Notes under the pieces: generated by a model
What the model was told of the DNA's origin: nothing
What the model saw: the letters and a program-made list of their open reading frames with translations, nothing else
Databases searched by the model: none
NCBI RefSeq assembly: GCF_014297285.1
Contig: NZ_JACOQI010000006.1
Coordinates: 62,001 to 126,000 of the forward strand
DNA from: Dysosmobacter segnis
Lineage (GTDB): Bacteria; Bacillota; Clostridia; Oscillospirales; Oscillospiraceae
Length of the DNA stretch: 64,000 bases
Reading direction: 5' to 3'
Part shown: positions 25,978 through 34,741 of the stretch, one piece after another
How the letters are laid out: every line of letters starts with the position of its first letter
Position numbering within the stretch: position 1 is the stretch's first letter
Translations under genes and position numbers: made by a program

Positions 25978-27426
25978 ATGCGTACATTCAAAGAATACCA
26001 GGAAAAACTGAACTCCATGCGCAAAAACGTCTATATCAATGGCGAACTGGTGGAGCGTAACGACCCTCGACTGCTGGGTGGCCAGAACATTATGGGCATC
26101 ACTTTCGATGCTGCCATGTCCGACGATCCCGAACTCCGGGAGTTGGCTACCGCAACCTCTCATCTTACCGGTCACACGATTAACCGCTTTACCCATATCT
26201 ATCAGACGCCAGACGATCTGCTGAAAAAACAGGCCATGATCCGGGAACTGGGTCATCTGGCTGGCGGCTGCATTCAGAGATGCATGGGCTGCGATGCCAT
26301 TAATGCCTTATACGTCTCTACCTATGAGGTGGATCAGCACTATAGCACTAACTACCACGAGCGCTTCAAGAAGTATCTGGCGTGGTATCAGGATAACGAT
26401 CTGGTTGGCAATGCTGGTCAGACCGACGTGAAGGGCGACCGATCCAAGCGTCCCTCTGAGCAGGTGGATCCCGATCTGTACATGCGCATTGTGGAGCGCC
26501 GTGAGGACGGCATTATCGTTTCCGGCTGCAAGGCCCACAACACCACTGCTCCCTATGCCGACGAAATTCTGGTGCTGCCCACCCGCGCTCTGAAGGGAGC
26601 TGATGCCGACTGGGCCGTGGCCTTTGCGGTTCCCGCCGACGCTGAAGGTGTGACTCTGATTTCCCGCCCCGTTTCTCCCAATCCCCGCATTGAATTGAAA
26701 GCCCCCTATAATAACTATGGTATTTGTGACACCATGACTGTGCTGGATCATGTGTTCATTCCCAACGAGCGTATCTTCATGTGCGGTGAGGCGGACTTCG
26801 GCGGCCGTCTGGCACTGTCCTTCGCCAACAACCACCGTTTCAGCTACTGCGGCTGCAAGCCTGCCATCACGGATGTGTTCATCGGTGCCACTGCACTGGT
26901 GGCGGAATACAACGGTGTGCCAAAGGCACCCCATATTCAGGACGAATTGGCCGAGCTGGAGGCTACCGCCGAACTAGTCTACGGTGCGGGTATTGCCGCC
27001 TCTACCACCTCCAAGGTTACTCCATCCGGTGCGCGGGAGCCCAACTTTATGTACACCAACTGCGGCCGCTTCCATGCGGGTAAGAACATTATGCATGAGT
27101 ATGACATTCTTATCTCCACCACCGGAGGCATGGCGGCGACTCTGCCCTTCGAGGGTGACTGGCTGAACCCCGAGACTCGACCCTATCTGGAGAAGTATAT
27201 CATGCGCAACCCTAAGATCAGTGCGGAAAACCAACACCGGCTGTTCAGATTCTTAGACGATTTCACTGTCTCTGCATGGTGTGGTATGGAGCAGGCCGCG
27301 GGTATCCACGGCGGTGGTTCTCCCATCATGGAGAAAATCGGTATCCGCACCAACTACGATGTGGAGAAGCGGAAGAATATTGTCAAGCGCCTGGCCGGCA
27401 TTGATGACTCCAAGAATGAGGGCTGA
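25978..27426 (+). CDS. abfD: 4-hydroxybutyryl-CoA dehydratase homologue
   Basis: This 482-residue member of the HpaB/AbfD flavoprotein family performs the radical dehydration of 4-hydroxybutyryl-CoA to crotonyl-CoA. All [4Fe-4S] ligands of the clostridial dehydratase are kept: Cys98 and Cys102 (GGCIQRCMGC), and His286 with Cys293 seven residues later (NNHRFSYCGC). These separate it from 4-hydroxyphenylacetate hydroxylases. ATAGGAGAG precedes ATG 25978. The following genes supply the remaining steps to acetyl-CoA. The substrate could be a substituted 4-hydroxyacyl-CoA. Confidence 0.88.
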   Translation: MRTFKEYQEKLNSMRKNVYINGELVERNDPRLLGGQNIMGITFDAAMSDDPELRELATATSHLTGHTINRFTHIYQTPDDLLKKQAMIRELGHLAGGCIQRCMGCDAINALYVSTYEVDQHYSTNYHERFKKYLAWYQDNDLVGNAGQTDVKGDRSKRPSEQVDPDLYMRIVERREDGIIVSGCKAHNTTAPYADEILVLPTRALKGADADWAVAFAVPADAEGVTLISRPVSPNPRIELKAPYNNYGICDTMTVLDHVFIPNERIFMCGEADFGGRLALSFANNHRFSYCGCKPAITDVFIGATALVAEYNGVPKAPHIQDELAELEATAELVYGAGIAASTTSKVTPSGAREPNFMYTNCGRFHAGKNIMHEYDILISTTGGMAATLPFEGDWLNPETRPYLEKYIMRNPKISAENQHRLFRFLDDFTVSAWCGMEQAAGIHGGGSPIMEKIGIRTNYDVEKRKNIVKRLAGIDDSKNEG

Positions 27427-27429
27427 TAG

Positions 27430-28296
27430 ATGGAAATCAAACATGTAACAGTATCCGGGGCGGGCCTGATGGGCACACAGATCGCTATGCAGGTGGCACT
27501 CCATGGTTACCAAGTGACCACCTATGACGTATTCCCCGCCCAGTTGGAAAAGGCAAAGGCCTTTGCGGATGACTGGTTTGCTAAGCGGGTACAGAAGGGG
27601 AAGCTTTCCGCTGAGGCTGCTGCAAAGGCACAGGCAGCTTTGCACTACTCCTCAGACATTCAGGAGGCCGCGGGGGAGGCAGACCTAATTATTGATGCGG
27701 TACCCGATATTCTGAAGATCAAAATCAAGTCCCTGAAGGCATTAGATGAATACGCTCCCGCTCACTGTATCTATGCCAGCAATAGCTCCTATATCGTCAG
27801 TTCCCGCTTCTGTCATGCGGTGAAGGATCCTTCCCACGTGCTGAATGTTCACTTCTTCAACCCGGCACTGGTGATGAAGATTGTGGAAGTGGTGAAAGGC
27901 CCCCACGTCTCACAGGATACCTTTGATACGGCGTTCCGCTTTGTGCAGTCCATTGACAAGACGCCGGTGAAAATTGAAAAGGAAATTTATGGATTTGTGG
28001 TAAACCGGATTTTTAGCGCACTGACTCGTGAAGCCTGTTATCTGGTTGATGCCGGTATTGCAACGCCAGAGGCCATTGATACCGCCGTCAAGGGGGCGTT
28101 GGGTCACTCCATGGGGCCGCTTGAGACCCTGGATATGACCGGATTGGATCTAGAGTACAATGTCTACATGGAGCGATTCCGCACATCCGGTGACAAGGCC
28201 GACCTGCCAGCTGCCTGCCTGACGGAGCACTATGCAAAGGGCGAGTATGGCCGAAAGTCTGGTAAGGGTTTCTACGACTACACACCGAAGGGGTAA
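27430..28296 (+). CDS. hbd: 3-hydroxyacyl-CoA dehydrogenase (3-hydroxybutyryl-CoA type)
   Basis: This 288-residue NAD(P)-dependent enzyme oxidises 3-hydroxyacyl-CoA to 3-oxoacyl-CoA. The Rossmann motif SGAGLMGTQIA is at about residue 9. The catalytic Ser and His lie in NSSYIV and HFFNP, and the Asn in VVNRIF. The length is that of single-domain clostridial Hbd. It begins three bases after the dehydratase stop, showing tight coupling. Confidence 0.92.
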   Translation: MEIKHVTVSGAGLMGTQIAMQVALHGYQVTTYDVFPAQLEKAKAFADDWFAKRVQKGKLSAEAAAKAQAALHYSSDIQEAAGEADLIIDAVPDILKIKIKSLKALDEYAPAHCIYASNSSYIVSSRFCHAVKDPSHVLNVHFFNPALVMKIVEVVKGPHVSQDTFDTAFRFVQSIDKTPVKIEKEIYGFVVNRIFSALTREACYLVDAGIATPEAIDTAVKGALGHSMGPLETLDMTGLDLEYNVYMERFRTSGDKADLPAACLTEHYAKGEYGRKSGKGFYDYTPKG

Positions 28297-28300
28297 GGGT

Positions 28301-29065
28301 ATGGGGATTTCTGTACGCTATGAAGGTGCTGTGGCGGTAGTTTCCATTCACCGCCCGGAGGCTTTGAACGCCCTAAACAGAGAGCTTATTGACCAGTTGG
28401 ATGCATGCATCAGCGAAATCGAGTCCCGAAAAGAGGTCAAGTGCGTGATTCTTCACGGCAGCAAGAACTTTGCTGCCGGCGCCGATATCGCCCAAATGGC
28501 CGACTGTGACCCTGAAGGGGCGAAGGCGTTTGCATTCTCTCCAGTCTATAATCGCATGGTGCAACTGCCGGTGCCAACGATCGCCGCTATGGAGGGCTAT
28601 GCGCTGGGCGGCGGACTGGAGCTGGCGCTGGCCTGTGACCTCCGCATCTGCGGAGAATCGGCAAAGCTTGGGTTTCCGGAGATCGGCCTTGGTATCATGC
28701 CCGGAGCAGGCGGTACCATCCGTGCGCCTCGTTTGATCGGCGGCGCTAAGGCGATGGAGATGATCTTTACAGGCAGTTCGCTTTCTGCAGCCGATGCAGA
28801 GCGGATCGGGCTGGTAAACCGAGTGGTATCCGATGGAGACGTGCTGACAGCAGCCATGGAGATGGCGATGAAAATCGCAAAAAAGAGCCGCGCGGCACTG
28901 GAGGTTGCTAAACACTCAATTCTGGCCGGCATGGAGATGACCTCTGTAACGGAGGCCGTTGCCATGGAGGCGGAAAACTGGAGCGGTATGTTCGCTACCT
29001 ATGACCAGAAAGAAGGCATGCATGCGTTTCTGGAGAAGCGGAAGCCCTCTTTTGCCGACCGCTGA
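28301..29065 (+). CDS. crt: enoyl-CoA hydratase (crotonase)
   Basis: This 254-residue crotonase-fold enzyme hydrates crotonyl-CoA or a homologue to the 3-hydroxy form. Both catalytic glutamates are present 20 residues apart: Glu107 (GGGLELALACD) and Glu127 (FPEIGLGIMPGAGGT). The oxyanion-hole loop AAGADIAQM is visible. It starts five bases after the dehydrogenase gene at ATG 28301, behind GGGGTAAGGG. An upstream in-frame ATG overlaps the previous gene and lacks homology. Confidence 0.92.
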   Translation: MGISVRYEGAVAVVSIHRPEALNALNRELIDQLDACISEIESRKEVKCVILHGSKNFAAGADIAQMADCDPEGAKAFAFSPVYNRMVQLPVPTIAAMEGYALGGGLELALACDLRICGESAKLGFPEIGLGIMPGAGGTIRAPRLIGGAKAMEMIFTGSSLSAADAERIGLVNRVVSDGDVLTAAMEMAMKIAKKSRAALEVAKHSILAGMEMTSVTEAVAMEAENWSGMFATYDQKEGMHAFLEKRKPSFADR

Positions 29066-29103
29066 ACGGGCGGCCATCAGTCTACAGAAAAAGGATAACT
29101 GAA

Positions 29104-30285
29104 ATGATGAACGACATTGTAATTACCGCCGGATGCAGAACCCCCATCGGCACCATCGGCGGCCAGTTCAAAACCCTGACCGCGTTGGATCTGTCCATCC
29201 CCATCATGAAGGAGCTGGTGCTCCGTTCCGGCATTGATCCTGCCTGCGTGGACGATGTGATCTGGGGGTGCAACTACCAGCGGACCTATAAGGAGAACAA
29301 TCTGGCCCGTGTGGCACTGATAAAGGCAGGCCTCCCAGATTCTGTTCCGGGCATTACGGTGCATCGAAACTGCACCTCATCTATGTCCTCAGTGCAAATG
29401 GGCTACTACCAGATCAAGGCCGGTGAAGCAAAGTGTATTTTTGCTGGGGGCGCTGACAGCATGAGCACCGCACCACACATGGTATTCAACGCCCGCTATG
29501 GGCAGAAGTTCGGCCATATGGAGCTGCGAGACTCCATGTGGGATTCTCTGACGAATCTGGGTGTAGGTCCCGCCATGGGTATTACCGCAGAAAATGTGGC
29601 GGATACCTATCACGTCACCCGTGAGGACATGGATCGCTACGCACTGCTTTCTCAGCAACGGGCAGCAGCCGCCATTGATGCAGGGCATTTTCAGGCGGAA
29701 ATTATCCCTATAACGGTGCATGGCAAAAAGGGAGATATAGTATATGGCACCGATGAGTATCCCAGACGGAGTACAACACTGGAAACACTGGCAAAGTTGA
29801 ACCCATCCTTTAAAGAGAACGGCCGCGTGACTGCCGGCAATTCCTCTGGCATGAATGACGCTGCAGCCGGTGTAGTGCTGATGGATCGTGCCTATGCGGA
29901 GGCTAGCGGCGTACAGGCACTGGCTCGGGTAGTGTCCGTTGCTACCACCGGAGTGCCTCCTGAGGTGATGGGCATCGCCCCCATCAGCGCCACTCGGGCA
30001 GTTCTGGAGAAGGCAGGGCTTGGGATTGGAGACATTGACCTTTTTGAAATCAACGAAGCCTTTGCCGCCCAGTGTGTGGCCTGTCAGCGAGAACTGGGCA
30101 TTCCCTTGGAGAAGTTGAACGTTAACGGAGGCGGCATTTCTCTTGGCCATCCGGTAGGTGCCACTGGTGTGCGTATTATCATCTCACTGATGTATGAGTT
30201 GCGCCGGAGAGGTCAGAAGTACGGCGTAGCAACGCTGTGTGCAGGCGGTGGTATGGGTACGGCCGTCCTGATCGAGTGCCTGTAA
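29104..30285 (+). CDS. thlA: acetyl-CoA acetyltransferase (thiolase)
   Basis: This 393-residue thiolase cleaves acetoacetyl-CoA, or a homologous 3-oxoacyl-CoA, with CoA. The nucleophile is Cys90 (HRNCTSSMSSV). The C-terminal His (GHPVGATG) and Cys (LCAGGGMGTA) motifs are intact. AAAGGA lies about eight bases before ATG 29104. In this operon it would work in the degradative direction and release acetyl-CoA. Confidence 0.93.
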   Translation: MMNDIVITAGCRTPIGTIGGQFKTLTALDLSIPIMKELVLRSGIDPACVDDVIWGCNYQRTYKENNLARVALIKAGLPDSVPGITVHRNCTSSMSSVQMGYYQIKAGEAKCIFAGGADSMSTAPHMVFNARYGQKFGHMELRDSMWDSLTNLGVGPAMGITAENVADTYHVTREDMDRYALLSQQRAAAAIDAGHFQAEIIPITVHGKKGDIVYGTDEYPRRSTTLETLAKLNPSFKENGRVTAGNSSGMNDAAAGVVLMDRAYAEASGVQALARVVSVATTGVPPEVMGIAPISATRAVLEKAGLGIGDIDLFEINEAFAAQCVACQRELGIPLEKLNVNGGGISLGHPVGATGVRIIISLMYELRRRGQKYGVATLCAGGGMGTAVLIECL

Positions 30286-30318
30286 AGGAATGCCCTCTGT
30301 GTAAAACAAGACTGGGGG

Positions 30319-30344
30319 CCGGGATTTGCGGAAGCAAATCCCGG
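30319..30344 (+). promoter_or_regulatory. GNRA-type hairpin between thiolase and CoA-transferase genes
   Basis: CCGGGATTTGC-ggaa-GCAAATCCCGG is a perfect 11-bp stem closed by a GGAA tetraloop, with no T-run. It probably acts as an RNA processing or stability element inside the operon rather than as a terminator. Confidence 0.5.
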
Positions 30345-30371
30345 TTCTCCTACAAAAGGAAGTGTAATTTC

Positions 30372-31301
30372 TTGGGTGCAAATGAATTCAGAAAAAAACA
30401 GGATAAGAGGATGACCCTGACAGAGGCTGTCCAGAAGTTTGTTCATGAGGGAAGTACGGTGGCCTTTGGCGGTATGGGCGGAACCCAGTGTGTGGCTCAT
30501 GCGTACGAGATTGCCCGGCAGCGAATCGGAAACCTAACGCTGATCTGTGAAAGCCCTGCAGAACCCGCAGATATTCTCATCGGCGCAGGACTGGTGAAGA
30601 AGGCGGAGGTAGCTTGGATTGCTTATGCCGTGGCTGGCCTTGGTTATAACTTCCGGCGTTGTGTGGAGCAGAAGGTACCTAGGGAGATAGAATTGGAAGA
30701 GTATTCCAATTACGGTATGTCCCTGCGGTTTCTGGCTGGCGCTATGGGGGTGCCCTTCCTGCCGACAAAGTCTTTCCTCGGATCTGATTTTGCAAAATAT
30801 AATAGCCGGATCCAGGAAATGGAAGCCCCCTATACTGGGGAAAAAGTTTCTTTGGTGCCGGCAGCACAGCCCGATGTGGCTCTGATTCACTGTTCCCGGG
30901 CAGATCGGTTTGGAAACGGGCAGTACTTTGGCATTTCCGCCAGCGCAGAAAATATAGCCCGAGCTGCAAAGCATACGATTCTGACCTGTGAAAAGCTGGT
31001 GGACCAGGAGCTGATCCGAAAGACGCCGAATTTGACCATTGTTCCGGGTTACACCGTGGATGCGGTGTGTGAAGTGCCCTTTGCCAGCCATCCATGGAAC
31101 ATGGCCTATGATTACATTTACGACCTGCCCTTCCATAGTCAGCAGATGAAGGCGTTTAAAACCCGCGAGGGCTTTGAGATCTGGATGGAGCGCTATTGCT
31201 ATGGTGTAGAGGACTGGAATGAATATCTGCGTGAAGTGGGTTTTGAACGTCTCATGAAGCTCCATCAGATGGAAGAGAAGTTCAACCCCAGCGTTTATTA
31301 A
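30372..31301 (+). CDS. CoA-transferase subunit A (glutaconate CoA-transferase type)
   Basis: This 309-residue alpha subunit of a family I CoA-transferase resembles GctA. It shows KRMTLTEAVQKFVHEGSTVA, FGGMGGTQCVAHAYEIARQR and later GYTVDAVCEVPFASHPWNM. With the next gene it would move CoA from an acyl-CoA onto the free acid substrate. TTG 30372 is chosen because AAAAGGAAG lies nine bases upstream. ATG 30411 is a possible alternative, though its nearest purine run is too close. Confidence 0.82.
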   Translation: MGANEFRKKQDKRMTLTEAVQKFVHEGSTVAFGGMGGTQCVAHAYEIARQRIGNLTLICESPAEPADILIGAGLVKKAEVAWIAYAVAGLGYNFRRCVEQKVPREIELEEYSNYGMSLRFLAGAMGVPFLPTKSFLGSDFAKYNSRIQEMEAPYTGEKVSLVPAAQPDVALIHCSRADRFGNGQYFGISASAENIARAAKHTILTCEKLVDQELIRKTPNLTIVPGYTVDAVCEVPFASHPWNMAYDYIYDLPFHSQQMKAFKTREGFEIWMERYCYGVEDWNEYLREVGFERLMKLHQMEEKFNPSVY

Positions 31302-31313
31302 GGGGTGGGGAAC

Positions 31314-32147
31314 ATGGAGTACACATTAAGTGAGCTGATGATTGTTGCATCTGCCCGTGAGATACAGGACGGCGAGGTGATCTTTGCCGGCGTGGGCAAC
31401 CCACTCCTGGGCGCTCTGCTGGCGCAGAAGACCCATGCCCCCAGTGCCATGATTGCCACAGAGGGCGGTGCGCTGGGGCCCCGGCCGAAGCGGCTGATCC
31501 TGGGGATTGGTGACAGCGCATGCAGCGAGAATGCCATGACCGTCATGCCGCTGTGGCGGCTGTTTGCCGATCAGCAGAACGGCTTTGTAGATGTCGGCAT
31601 GGTGGGCGGCGCACAGGTCGATCGCTACGGAAACTTGAACAGTACGGCGATTTTCGGGGACGGCAATTATTTTGCCCCGGCCTCTCGGCTTCCCGGCAGC
31701 GGCGGCGCCAACGATATCGCCAGCTGTGCGGGCCGCACTGTCATTTCCATTCCTTTGCAGCGGCGGCGCTTTCTGGAACGGGTAGATTACATCACCTCTC
31801 CCGGTTATCTTACTGGCGGAGACAGCCGGGAACGCTCCGGCCTGCCAAGAGGCGGTCCGGCGGCAGTCATTACGGACAAATGCATCTTCCGGTTCCATCC
31901 GGAAACGCGGGAGCTGATGCTGGACAGCATCCACCCGAATGTAACGGTGGAGGATGTGAAAAAGGAGATTCCATGGGAGCTGCTGATATCTAATGATCTG
32001 AAGGAAACGAAGGCACCTACTGAGAAGGAGCTGCAGATCATTCACATGCTGGACCCGCAGGGAATCTTTATTGGAAATGGTCTGAAGGAGCTGACCTTTG
32101 AGAAATATATTGCTATGCTGGAAAGCTCTCTGGATCATGCAATCTGA
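31314..32147 (+). CDS. CoA-transferase subunit B (glutaconate CoA-transferase type)
   Basis: This 277-residue beta subunit resembles GctB. The active-site region reads IATEGGALGPRPKR and keeps a glutamate where family I transferases bind CoA. That argues for a transferase rather than an IpdB-like hydrolase. AGGGG lies eight bases before ATG 31314; an in-frame GTG at 31305 is less well placed. It begins 12 bases after subunit A. Substrate specificity (glutaconate, 4-hydroxybutyrate or other) is not readable from sequence. Confidence 0.8.
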   Translation: MEYTLSELMIVASAREIQDGEVIFAGVGNPLLGALLAQKTHAPSAMIATEGGALGPRPKRLILGIGDSACSENAMTVMPLWRLFADQQNGFVDVGMVGGAQVDRYGNLNSTAIFGDGNYFAPASRLPGSGGANDIASCAGRTVISIPLQRRRFLERVDYITSPGYLTGGDSRERSGLPRGGPAAVITDKCIFRFHPETRELMLDSIHPNVTVEDVKKEIPWELLISNDLKETKAPTEKELQIIHMLDPQGIFIGNGLKELTFEKYIAMLESSLDHAI

Positions 32148-32171
32148 TCAAGTACATATGGAGGATTAAAT

Positions 32172-32936
32172 ATGAAGTTTCCTACCTTTGACCTGACTGG
32201 GCAGGTGGCCTTGGTCACTGGCGCAACGAAAAATATTGGTCATGCTCTGGCACTCGGATTGGCCAATGCCGGCGCCGATATCGTCGTTGTCGGCCGCACG
32301 GTTTCTGAATGTGAGTCCACAGCAGAGGAAATCCGAGCCATGGGCCGCCGCGCACTGGCGGTTCCCACGGATGTAACGGATCAGAGCGCTATCAACGCCA
32401 TGGTGGACAAGGCTATGGCGGAGTTTGGCCGCATTGATATTCTGATGAACAACGCCGGCGCCGCAATCACCAAAAAAGCAGAAGATCTGACCATGGAAGA
32501 ATGGGATCGCGTGGTGAATGTGGATCTGCGCGGTGCGTTTATGGTGGCACAGGCTGTTGGCAAGGTGATGATCCGGCAGAATTATGGCCGTATTATCAAT
32601 ACCATCTCCGTTTATGGTTATGTAGGCGGCAAGCTGGTGCTGCCATATCTCGCGGCCAAGGGTGGTCTGGCTCAGGTCACCAAGGGATTGGCGATGGAAT
32701 GGGCCCGCTACAATATCAACGTCAATGCGTTGGTTCCCGGCTATATTGTGACAGAGATCAACAAGAAGGAATTTGAAAACGAAAAGGTATACAACAGCAT
32801 TGTGCGCAAGATTCCCATGCGGCGGCTGGGCAGCGTGGAGGATGTGATCGGGAGTGTGATCTTCCTTGCATCTGATGCGTCCAATTATGTGACCGGCGCT
32901 GTGATTGCGGCGGATGGCGGATGGTTGTGTGAGTAA
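32172..32936 (+). CDS. short-chain dehydrogenase/reductase
   Basis: This 254-residue classical SDR has the NAD(P)-binding TGATKNIGHALA near residue 15 and NNAGA near 90. The catalytic Ser and the Tyr-x-x-x-Lys lie in ISVYGYVGGKLVLPYLAAKG near 150-165. It resembles gluconate 5-dehydrogenase and 3-oxoacyl reductases. In this context it may interconvert a hydroxy acid and its oxo or semialdehyde form before CoA activation. GGAGG precedes ATG 32172. A terminator follows. Confidence 0.85.
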   Translation: MKFPTFDLTGQVALVTGATKNIGHALALGLANAGADIVVVGRTVSECESTAEEIRAMGRRALAVPTDVTDQSAINAMVDKAMAEFGRIDILMNNAGAAITKKAEDLTMEEWDRVVNVDLRGAFMVAQAVGKVMIRQNYGRIINTISVYGYVGGKLVLPYLAAKGGLAQVTKGLAMEWARYNINVNALVPGYIVTEINKKEFENEKVYNSIVRKIPMRRLGSVEDVIGSVIFLASDASNYVTGAVIAADGGWLCE

Positions 32937-32972
32937 TGACCTGATGCCAGTATATCGGTGCAGCTAAAACAG

Positions 32973-33022
32973 AACGGGGCGGCATCGCCAGAGAATTCTC
33001 ACGGCGATCCGCCCTGTTTTTA
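32973..33022 (+). terminator. terminator after the SDR gene
   Basis: AACGGGGCGG(cat)CGCC and GGCG(at)CCGCCCTGTT pair into a long stem followed by TTTTTACT. It closes the acyl-CoA module. Confidence 0.8.
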
Positions 33023-33046
33023 CTCCATCGAAGGGGGACAGCTTTG

Positions 33047-34480
33047 GTGAAAGGGCATATTTCTATAAAAAGGGCCATAATGGGATGCTTAGGTGCATTA
33101 CTGTGCATCCTGTTCTGCGTGGTACTGCCGTCTCCGGCTGCACTGCAGGCTGCAGCGGAAAGCGTTGGCAGCACCGGCCGCAGTGCCATGATGGTGCTGG
33201 GTACGGTGTTCCTTGCGATATGCTGGTGGGCAGGTGCGGTCATCAGCGACTGGATGGTCGCGCTTCTGCTTCAATGTCTGTGGGTCATAATGAAAATCAC
33301 AGATGTATCCGGTGCATTCAGCTCCTACACCAATTCCACGGTTTGGCTGTTTGTAGGTGTGTTCTGTATCACGACGGCAGTAAATCGTACCGGACTAATC
33401 CGGCGGATTGCACTGAAGCTGATGCAGCACTTCCCCCCCACCTTTTTAGGCCAGGTATTAGCGTTGCTGACGGTGGGGCTGATCTGCTCGCCGCTGATCC
33501 CAAGCGCTACAGCGAAGATGATCCTGGGAGCGACCATGGCCTGCAGCGTTGCGGATGCCATGGAATATCCGGCGGAGGCTTCCGGGCGATACGGACTGTT
33601 TCTGGCCGCTGTGATCGGGTTCGGCTTCCTTTGTCCGGCATTCAAAACGGCAGGAACCAACGGCTATGCTATGCTGGCCATTTTGCCGCAGGAGCTTCAG
33701 CAGCGCGCAACATTCCTCTACTGGCTGGCGTGCATGCTACCGTGGCTGGTGATCGTAGCAGGCGGAATGCTTCTATTCATCCTCACGGCCTGCCGCCCCA
33801 GTGAGAAACGGCAAATCTCAGGGGCATATATTCGGCAGAAGCTGGATGAGATGGGCAAGCCTTCTAAGGATGAAAAGAAGATCGGCGTGATTCTTGGGGT
33901 CTGCCTGCTACTATGGATCTTCGAGAATATTCTGCACATCGATGCCACAACAGTTTCTCTCTGCGGTGCGCTGGCTTGCTTCCTTCTGGGGGTGTTGGAG
34001 CCCAATGAGCTATCTACATCTGTGCCGTGGCCGCTGATTGTATTTTTGGGCGGCGCACTAAACATCGGAATCCTATTGAAACAGGTTGGCATCAATAAGT
34101 GGCTTCAGGAACTGCTGCTGCCGATATTCAGCATAGTGGACAATACCTGGCTTCTGATCCTTGTAGTGGCGGTGAGCGTTATGCTGCTAAGGCTGCTGCT
34201 GATCTCCCTGATGGCAACCATTACCCTGACAATGACAGTATTGCTGCCGGTTTTTCAGGCAGTAGGAATCTGTCCGCTGGGCATCGGCTTTGTTATTTAC
34301 GCAACTATGCTCTGCTGGTTCACGCCTTACCAGAATTTAGTATTCCTTCCGGCGTTCAACTGTATGCAGAATACCATCTCTCATCGGGGAACAATAAAAG
34401 CCTGCTTTGTATACGAGATGCTGTCTCTAACAGCTTTTCTGATCAGTGTCCCGTATTGGAAATGGCTGGGTTGTATTTGA
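33047..34480 (+). CDS. SLC13/DASS-like anion permease
   Basis: This 477-residue protein has about 12 membrane helices. It carries a divalent-anion:Na+ symporter pattern with VFCITTAVNRTGLIRRIAL, LIPSATAKMILGA and the second repeat LIVFLGGALNIGILLKQVG. DASS carriers move dicarboxylates and related anions, so this is a second possible uptake or export route for substrate or product. GTG 33047 has GGGGG nine bases upstream; ATG 33080 (AAAGGG six bases before) is also possible. It follows the SDR terminator and precedes tetR. Confidence 0.75.
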   Translation: MKGHISIKRAIMGCLGALLCILFCVVLPSPAALQAAAESVGSTGRSAMMVLGTVFLAICWWAGAVISDWMVALLLQCLWVIMKITDVSGAFSSYTNSTVWLFVGVFCITTAVNRTGLIRRIALKLMQHFPPTFLGQVLALLTVGLICSPLIPSATAKMILGATMACSVADAMEYPAEASGRYGLFLAAVIGFGFLCPAFKTAGTNGYAMLAILPQELQQRATFLYWLACMLPWLVIVAGGMLLFILTACRPSEKRQISGAYIRQKLDEMGKPSKDEKKIGVILGVCLLLWIFENILHIDATTVSLCGALACFLLGVLEPNELSTSVPWPLIVFLGGALNIGILLKQVGINKWLQELLLPIFSIVDNTWLLILVVAVSVMLLRLLLISLMATITLTMTVLLPVFQAVGICPLGIGFVIYATMLCWFTPYQNLVFLPAFNCMQNTISHRGTIKACFVYEMLSLTAFLISVPYWKWLGCI

Positions 34481-34639
34481 CCGCGTGTTTGACTGCAGGC
34501 AACAGGCTTCCCCAGCGATCCGCATCTATTATATCGAATCGCAGCAGCGACCAATCATGTGCTGCATTGCTTTGAAATCATGTCAAGCTTGTTCAGAGTT
34601 TTTCCTATAGATCTTATCTGGTGGAAAAATTTAACATGA

Positions 34640-34705
34640 ATCGAATTTTTTCATAGAAACTTTTGTTGCAATTATGTGCGATAACAGGTAATATGAATAT
34701 ATTCA
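34640..34705. promoter_or_regulatory. tetR promoter and candidate operators
   Basis: TTGCAA (34666-34671) and TAATAT (34689-34694) are 17 bases apart. Two dyad-rich sites flank the promoter: ATCGAATTTTTTCATAGAAA (34640-34659), related to the site at 19798-19817, and the perfect palindrome TGAATATATTCA (34694-34705) at the expected transcription start. Both are built from TGAA/TTCA half-sites, which suggests autoregulation by the TetR protein. Confidence 0.45.
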
Positions 34706-34741
34706 ATAAAAACTCTGCACGGAATTGTGAGGGTGTCTATA

